From the NCBI GenBank assembly GCA_038030265.1, contig CM075941.1, forward strand, positions 46,748,164 through 46,812,163: a DNA stretch of 64,000 bases, written 5' to 3'. Below, in pieces: positions 57,666 to 64,000 of the stretch. The notes below the pieces were generated by a model, which saw only the letters and a list, made by a program, of their open reading frames with translations, did no database searches and had not been told where the DNA came from. Each line of letters opens with the position of its first letter. Position 1 is the stretch's first letter. The stretch is from Corythucha ciliata. Its lineage: Eukaryota > Arthropoda > Insecta > Hemiptera > Tingidae. The translations under genes and the position numbers were made by a program.

Positions 57666-58600
57666 ATTAGCTGATAATTCATGATTTTTCTCTACTTCAG
57701 CCACAAATTGGCGCTTTTGGCTCAATTTCAGCCTCCATAATTTAATATTTTTCGTTTATTAGCAACTAAATAGCCATTTTTCCTTATTTCACCAGCCAAT
57801 TGGAGGTTTTCTACCGCCTTTTCTACTCTTTATCCGTGAATTAGCATGCTTTCTCAATTTTATCCCCCCCCCCCTTTATAGCGCCCTTCTCACACCTCCA
57901 TCGCATCGATACCTACGCGAATTGGCGTTTTTATTAATTTACCCAGTTATTGAACCATTTTTCTCATAATTTTAGTAGATAATTAGGTATTTTTCCCAAT
58001 TTGATCCAGAGGCCAGGGTCCCCGATTGGCCGGGGCCCCTATAGGCAGCAAAAATCCGACCCTGATGGGGTTAGCGTTTTTTCTCAATTTTAGCAGTGCA
58101 GTATAGCGTTTCTATTCCCCGCATTCGCGATTTTTCTCAATTTTAGCCTCGAATTTGCGTTTTCCTCAATTTCAGCTGTAGATTAGCCATTTTTAGCTGC
58201 GAATTAGCACTTTTTCTAAATTTCAGCTGAAAATTAGCGTTTTTCTTTCATTTCAACCGCGCTAACCAGAGTTCCTTTTTACAATTTTAGCCGCGTTGTT
58301 TTTTGGATTTTAGCGATGTTTTTCATTTTGAGTGTGGATGCAGTACGAATTTGCTTTTTCTCGATTTTAGCCGCGAATTAAGTGATTTCCTTCATTTGTA
58401 TCCGCGAAATTAACGTATTTACCTAAACGTTATCCACAAATTAGCGAGTTGTCTCAATTCCAGCTCTGAGAAAATAGCTTTTTCTGCTAATTTTGCAGCG
58501 AATAGGCGATTTTTCGCAATTTCAGTAGTGAATTGGCCAGTTTTGCCCAATTTTAACCCGATTATTTTTTGGGTCAATATTAGCCACGATTTCTTTCACT
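57666..58600 (+). repeat. Minisatellite A, + block
   Basis: Units with CTCAATTTTAGC and GAATTAGCG. Inserted near 58000-58068 is a GGCCGGGGCCCCTATAGG segment ending ATCCGACCCTG, which looks like another hAT-type end. Confidence 0.75.
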
Positions 58601-59195
58601 TAACGTCTTGTTTAGTAGCGGCTTGACCCAAAGTCAACACTTTTGCGTCGATTTCTACATTTTAGCCGTAGGATGGTCTCCGTACGCTGCGAATCAGCAT
58701 TTTTTTGTCTCAATTTTGGTCTGGAAGTTGCGTCGTGAGACCAACGCTTTTTTGCAGTTACAGCCGCGCTTTTTCCAAAGTTTTTGCCTTGTCAGCGAAT
58801 GGCAAATTGCCGATCAGCACAGCAGTGCCCTTAAGGACCGAACGAAACTTGGGGGCGGTGTAATTCTCTCCATTTTATTCGCGAATTTTCTCAATTTTAG
58901 TGCTCTCGTGGGGAGGGGGGGGGGAGCTCTTTGCTGATATCACATGCAACGTTATATATTTCCAGGTCAGATGGACTGAAATTATAGGAAAGGAACCAAA
59001 TCGCTGTCCAACCGTCCAACCTTTTCACATACCTATACATCCATGAATATAAAAATCGTCATTTTCCCGTATGTTTACGCTTTTTGGGGGCTCTTGTCTG
59101 ATACGGGGGGCCAGGGGCGGTCCGCTCCTTTCGTCCCAACCTTTGGTATAGGCTATTGGAGGGGCCATGACCCCTGGGTCCACCACTGCTGGCAA
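58601..59195 (+). mobile_element. Higher-order repeat and probable transposon right end
   Basis: 58620-59040 matches 30790-31220 in order. The block ends at 59195 with GACCCCTGGGTCCACCACTG, whose inverse begins CAGTGGTGGACC, close to the hAT-like termini at 17745 and 19760. The left end was not identified. Confidence 0.5.
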
Positions 59196-61500
59196 TTTCT
59201 ATTTGAAAATTATGAACCGTTAACGCTGCCGCCGCCGAGCGTGTGAAACTCGCGAGTTTTTTTTCATTTAAAAGCATGGTTAAACGCGTGGGAGACAACC
59301 AAAAATGAGAGAGAAAAAAAGTACGTTTCAGTCTCAAGGGCAGTTCTGCCGTTATTGGTTGTGCGTGGTGAGGTGGGCCGGGGGGGGGGCAGGGGTAGTT
59401 TCGTGAAGCTCCGCTTATATTACAACTTAATTAATGTAATTTTTTGTGGAATCCAACGCCCCATCAACTATACTCCTTCAGACAACTATTTTAACTAGAA
59501 TGTCACGCATGGTTGTTAAAAGTTCGACAGACCGATGTAAACTTTGTTTGTTTTGCTTTTTGTTTTAAAATTACATTGCAGTATAATAGATGCAAACACA
59601 CAGTTCTCCTCTAATTGCACCTTTGGCCCCTTTTATTTTTTGTTACGCCTTTCATTAGCTACTAATTAGTACGTTAGACGCAAGGTCGCTGCGTGATCCA
59701 AAAAAACAAAAATGACTTACTAAAGGGGTAAGTACTAGGATGTACATGGTTGCAAAAAAGTTGTTCATTTCTTTAACTTCACAATAGTCGTGTCCATTAA
59801 TCTTCCCCTCCTCACGGCTCCCTCCATCCTTCCTCATTCGGATGCATTCTTTCATACTTATATTTAATAACAACCCGAAACGAGAAAAAAAAAACTCGTA
59901 AAATTCGCGTTACGTAATTTTATTCGACTCGGTTTAATCGCGGCGCTTAAAGAGTCACGCGGTTTCTACGCTATTCCCCTCCCCCTACCCCTCGCCGTTA
60001 CAGCTACCTCCTTCCAACCACTGTTTATCTCGTAACCACTCCTTTAAATCGCTCACCTTGTTTATAATTTCCCTGTTCGATTTAAAAATAAACGAAAGAA
60101 AAAAAAATTGTTACCTTTTTGCTGCTATTTTTGAGTCCCTCCGAAGGGGAACGAAACAATCTTTTTCGGTCGGTTTAATGATGCTGTGGGATTCACGGAG
60201 ATCGTGGGGGAGGGGGGATTACGTATTCTGAGAAAACTGGATGAAGAAAAAAAAAAAAAAAAAAGAATAAAATGCCAACATTTTGAGTGTAACGGAATGA
60301 AAGGCTGGATGGTTGAGCGTGTTAGAAAGTAATATGTAATTTATTTCAAATGCGTACAAATATTTCTTTTTTTTTTTTTCTAAACTTTCACTCGAATGAG
60401 AGGTGGTCAAGGTCAAGGTGATGATGACGGTGATGGTAATTGTGCAGGAAGAAGACGATAAGGAAACTTTCTTTCTCGTTTTCTCTTCCTGTTTGCTTTT
60501 AAATATACAGTTGCCCTTTTGCGGCGATTGTTAAGACTAATTATTTCGTCATTTTTACTCTTATTAGACTTATTTATTAAGGCTAACCCTTTCCACCGTG
60601 GATTATTTGGTCGTGTGAAAACGCGCTCCCCGCCCCGCCCCCAATTGCACGCGCGGACTGGCGTTTTTCCACTTCCACAAACCTTTAAAGTGAAAGGGAC
60701 TATGGTCATGCAACCCCTATGATGATGCTGTTACAATCTAATTCCTTTTTTCGCCCTTTTCCTCAACAGAGGGGGAACAATTTGACGATTATGCTGGTAG
60801 TGTTAAAAAGCCACCCCCCCCTCAGCCCGGCGTTCATTGCCGCGTGACCCTCATGTATAAAAAAAAAAACCTATTTTATTGCGTGTTTTTATTCCATTTC
60901 ACTACGAAACTCCCCCCTCCCCCTCACCGCCGATACACTGAAGTAACAATGGGAGCGATGTTGGGCTATTAATGGTAGAAAAAAAGGGTTAAACGGGTGG
61001 GTGTGTGTGCATGACTATACGAGGGGACTCTGTACGGGTGCAGGGCTTGCAGGAGAGGACTAGAGGAGAGCAGCCAGACTTTCCCCCTCCTCCCCTTCAC
61101 CAAACTACAGTTCAATTTCCACGCCTTGTATATTAAAAGTTCTGTGGGTTACAAGAAAGGAGGGGGCAGGGGGGGGGCTTGATGTTGGAACGTGAGAGGG
61201 TGAATCAATCTTTTCGACTGGTATCGGCGGTGTTCAATTTATCGACGATGGACCATTACCCTTTTTTAAAGGGCTGGAAGCTCCAGCCCCCCAGAATCTT
61301 CATAAATGAAATTAATCAAGAATGGAAAGTAAATTATTTAAATTTTGGGGGTTTCTACTGACTCCACCATCCCCCCCCCCTATTCTTTCACCTTTCCACT
61401 ATATTTATCAATAAATTTAAATAACTTACTATACGGCAACGCTAATCTATTTTTTAAAAACAAAATCTACTCGCCGCCCAATGTTCCATATTAAAAAAAA
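59196..61500. other. No gene recognised
   Basis: More than 2 kb of AT-rich, homopolymer-rich DNA with no recognisable coding or RNA feature. Short frames on either strand lack domains. Confidence 0.4.
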
Positions 61501-61502
61501 TC

Positions 61503-61577
61503 TGACTCCGACGTGATTCGAACACGCAACCTTCTGAAGATCAACAGCCAGACGCGCTTCCATTGCGCCACGGAGTC
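61503..61577 (-). tRNA. tRNA-Trp-derived gene with altered anticodon loop
   Basis: The acceptor stem GACTCCG/CGGAGTC is fully paired, the D stem GCGC/GCGC is intact, T arm GCGTG TTCGAAT CACGT is intact, discriminator A, and T8 follows as a Pol III terminator. Outside the anticodon arm it closely resembles insect tRNA-Trp as I recall it. The anticodon stem TCTGG/TCAGA closes a 10-base loop (CTGTTGATCT) instead of seven, with no CCA anticodon. Total length is 75. It is either a mutated, probably non-decoding tRNA or one whose loop is processed. Confidence 0.65.
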
Positions 61578-61684
61578 CTCTTACAGGAATACGTACGCGT
61601 CAATTTACTAAAGACCTCTCCACGCAGAGCCAATCATAGAGGGCCGCTGAAAAGCTTAAATATGGAAAAATTGCGAAATTTTAC

Positions 61685-63735
61685 CAGTGACGTAGGTAAG
61701 AATTTGTCCTGAGGGGAGCACACTCTTGAATCTGGACATCTTGCTGGCCTCATCATAGCCTCAATCTCTCAGTTAGGGGCAATTTTTGTTCTACCCGCAA
61801 CTTAGCGTTTTTTTGGCCGAGTGTATCATTCTTCTCAGTTTCAGCCGCAGATTAGCCCCACCCCCTCCCATAGACCATGAATTTGCGCATTTTCTCAAAT
61901 TTAGCAGCAAACTATCGTTTTTATCCCGTGAGCAATGTTTCGTGTTTAACCACGAGTTTTTAGCAGCATATTATACCGATTTTTTAATTTTTTTTACCAG
62001 GGGATTAGAACTTTTCTCAGTTTTAGATGGAAAGTAACAAGTGTTTTCCACAATATTAGCCGCAAAATAAGGGGACTTTTCACGAATTAGGATTTTTTTT
62101 GTTCACCATACGCAATGCATGAGCGATTTTTCTCAGTTTACCCGCGAATTAGCTGTTTCTTCACCTATTGCCATGAATTGACGCATTTTTTCAATTTTAG
62201 CCTGAAAAGTTGCCTTCAGAATCCGCAAATTGATGCGTATTCAGTTTTTGACACAAATTAAAATTTTTCTCAATTTCAACCACGAATTAGCGCTTTTTTA
62301 AAATTGTAGCGGCGACGCGTCGTATTAGCGTTTCAAACCTGTGAATTAGCGAATTTTCTCAATTTCAGTCACAAATTAGCGTTTGGCGCAATTTTAGCTG
62401 TTAATTGGCGATTATTCCATTTTTAGCCGCAAATTAGCAATATTCTCAATTTTCAGGCTTAAAATTAACCTTTCTCTTAATTTTGACCAGACTGATTATT
62501 TCATTTTCTAAATATTACCCCCAAATTAGCGGGTTTTCACTTTTTACCACCGCATTAGCAAAACTATATAACTTTTATAGGTATACATTATTGGTTCTTT
62601 TCAGTTCTAGCCGTGAATTAGCGCATTTTTTAATATTATACCATAGCCGTGCATGAATATACCATTTTTCTGAATTTTAGCCACAAAAATGCCTTAAGAA
62701 GGTGCGAATTTAAATTAAAAATTTTTTTTTTCAAACCAAAAAATTGACATCTATCCATCCATTTCTGTCAAAAAATCACTATTTTTAAATTATAAATTTC
62801 ACGACACTTAATTCGAGAATTAGTGATTTTTCTCAATTTTAGCAGCGAATTTTCGCTTTTTCTAAATTTTAGCAGCGTGGTAGTGTTCCCAACCCGAGCA
62901 TTACATACCGAGTTTTGTTAATTTTTGCCAAGAATTGGCGTTTGACTCAATTTAAGCTGCAAATTAGCAATTTTTTCTATTTTTAACTGTGAATTACCAC
63001 TTTTCCCCAATTTGAACTGAAAATTAACGTTTTTCTTAATTTTAGTTACGCTAATTATTGATTTTTTCAATTTTTGCCGCGAATTAGTGATTTTCTTCAT
63101 TTTGTATTCGCGAATTAACGTTTTTCCACTACTTTATATCTGCAAATTGCAAATTAGCGATTTTTCCCAATTTCAGCTGTGAAATAGCGTTTTGTGCTAA
63201 TGTTGCGACCATTCAGCATCCTATTCCCTTTTTCATACGCGAATGGGCGATTTTACGCCATTTCAGTTGTGAATTTGCCATTTTTGTCCAATTTTAACCT
63301 GAAAACGTCTTGTATTTGTCAATATTACAGCGTGTTTTCACAACTTTAACCGCGGGGTTTGTCCAAATACAACACTTTTGCGTTGATTTTCACAATTTAT
63401 TCGAAGAATGGCCTCCATGTACCGTGAATCAGCGATTTTTTTAAAATTTTAGTCTGGAAGTGGCATCGCGAGACCACGAATCAGCGCTTTTTAGCAGCTA
63501 TAGCCACGAATATTACCGATTTTTGTCTGATTGATGGTCCGGGGCGAACTCCCCCCCCCCCCATGTACATCGGTACACTACTGCGTTGGGTCTGAAGTTC
63601 AAGAAAAAAGCTGGGCGTACTCGTACCTTTTCGGGTTGCTTCAAGTCCAGAAAATCTGCTAAACCTAACTTCAACGTGAAACGCTCATTTTTGGTGATTT
63701 TATGGGTCTCTTCGTTAGGGTACTAGTGCTCCTTC
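61685..63735. mobile_element. Inverted copy of the 10396-13154 element family
   Basis: It starts CAGTGACGTAGGTAAGAATT at 61685 and continues through CTTGAATCTGGACATCTTGC and CATAGCCTCAATCTCTCAG, the inverse of the right end of the 10396-13154 element. Minisatellite A in + orientation follows, then the long repeat (63205-63735), inverted relative to 10472-11010. The far terminus (the CAGGGGCG end) is missing after 63735, so this copy is truncated. Confidence 0.7.
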
Positions 63736-63887
63736 GTTCTAAAATAGAGAAAATACTTACTCTGATTCCAAAGTTTCTTTAGCTCCTTAAGCGCAGATAA
63801 AATTAAGAAGGCGCTCTAATTGGCCGATGTTGAAGCGAGTAGGCGGCAAAAACATTTGGAAAAAGTGCTAATATTCGTGACTGAAAC

Positions 63888-64000
63888 CAGGGGCGTTGGT
63901 ACGGTGGAGGATATGGCGGATAGATCCCCCCCCCCCCAGAGCTATAAGTATGTATACGAACGAAGGAGCATTAGTACCATAACAAAGAGCCCCATAAAAT
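63888..64000 (+). mobile_element. Left end of another copy, cut by the window
   Basis: It begins CAGGGGCGTTGG at 63888 and runs through ATACGAACGAAGG and AGAGCCCCATAAAAT to the window end, in the same order as 10396-10478. With the inverted copy ending at 63735 it forms one side of a palindrome that extends beyond the window. Confidence 0.75.

Overview
Eukaryotic (metazoan) intergenic DNA, most likely from an arthropod. The evidence is the repeat mix: I-superfamily non-LTR retrotransposons with an RNase H domain, a BEL/Pao LTR element, a CR1/Jockey-like LINE, hAT-like elements with 8-bp target duplications and TA/TTAA-type MITEs. There is also one insect-style catalytically dead S1 protease homologue whose last exon has a splice acceptor and a poly(A) signal. 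I cannot name the species. Host gene content is very low: one terminal protein-coding exon (15463-16316, +) and one tRNA or tRNA-like gene (61503-61577, -). The rest is transposon and degenerate minisatellite.

Layout. 1-1600: unannotated AT-rich DNA. 1620-2085 and 7530-7700: minisatellite C, split by I-type LINE 1 (about 2090-7530, -; ORF1 zinc-knuckle Gag, then EN-RT-RNase H, with frameshifts and a deletion in RT). 8194: hAT-type terminus. 8600-9150: minisatellite D. 9540-13260: minisatellite A with a 2.76-kb hAT-like element (10396-13154) inserted in it. 15463-16316: protease homologue. 16575-16870: minisatellite E. 16870-17744 plus 19761-19900: GC-rich module split by a 2.0-kb hAT-like element (17745-19760). 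22690-24760: 2-kb foldback palindrome. 24780-29080: I-type LINE 2 (-). 29450-31940: minisatellite A. 32127-33072: hAT-like element with a nested TTAA foldback. 36880-37570: minisatellite A. 37680-38740: second GC-rich module. 40955-42975: BEL/Pao pol remnant (-). 43706-45142: possible LTR with a 143-bp tandem repeat. 45503-45837: palindromic element with two head-to-head tRNA-like genes. 46477-46685 and 46997-47133: two MITEs. 49190-52168: nearly intact 5'-truncated LINE (+). 53930-59195: minisatellites B and A and another tRNA-derived fragment. 61685-64000: inverted and direct copies of the 10396-13154 element family.

The main pattern is a roughly 30-bp degenerate repeat (minisatellite A), covering about a fifth of the window by eye in both orientations. 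At least three of its blocks lie inside, or are bounded by, termini of the form CAGNGNCGNA. Two of these blocks have complete ends plus near-perfect 8-bp target duplications. This suggests the minisatellite is the internal body of a family of non-autonomous hAT-like transposons that spread it through the genome. This is inference from sequence reading only; no alignment or database search was run.
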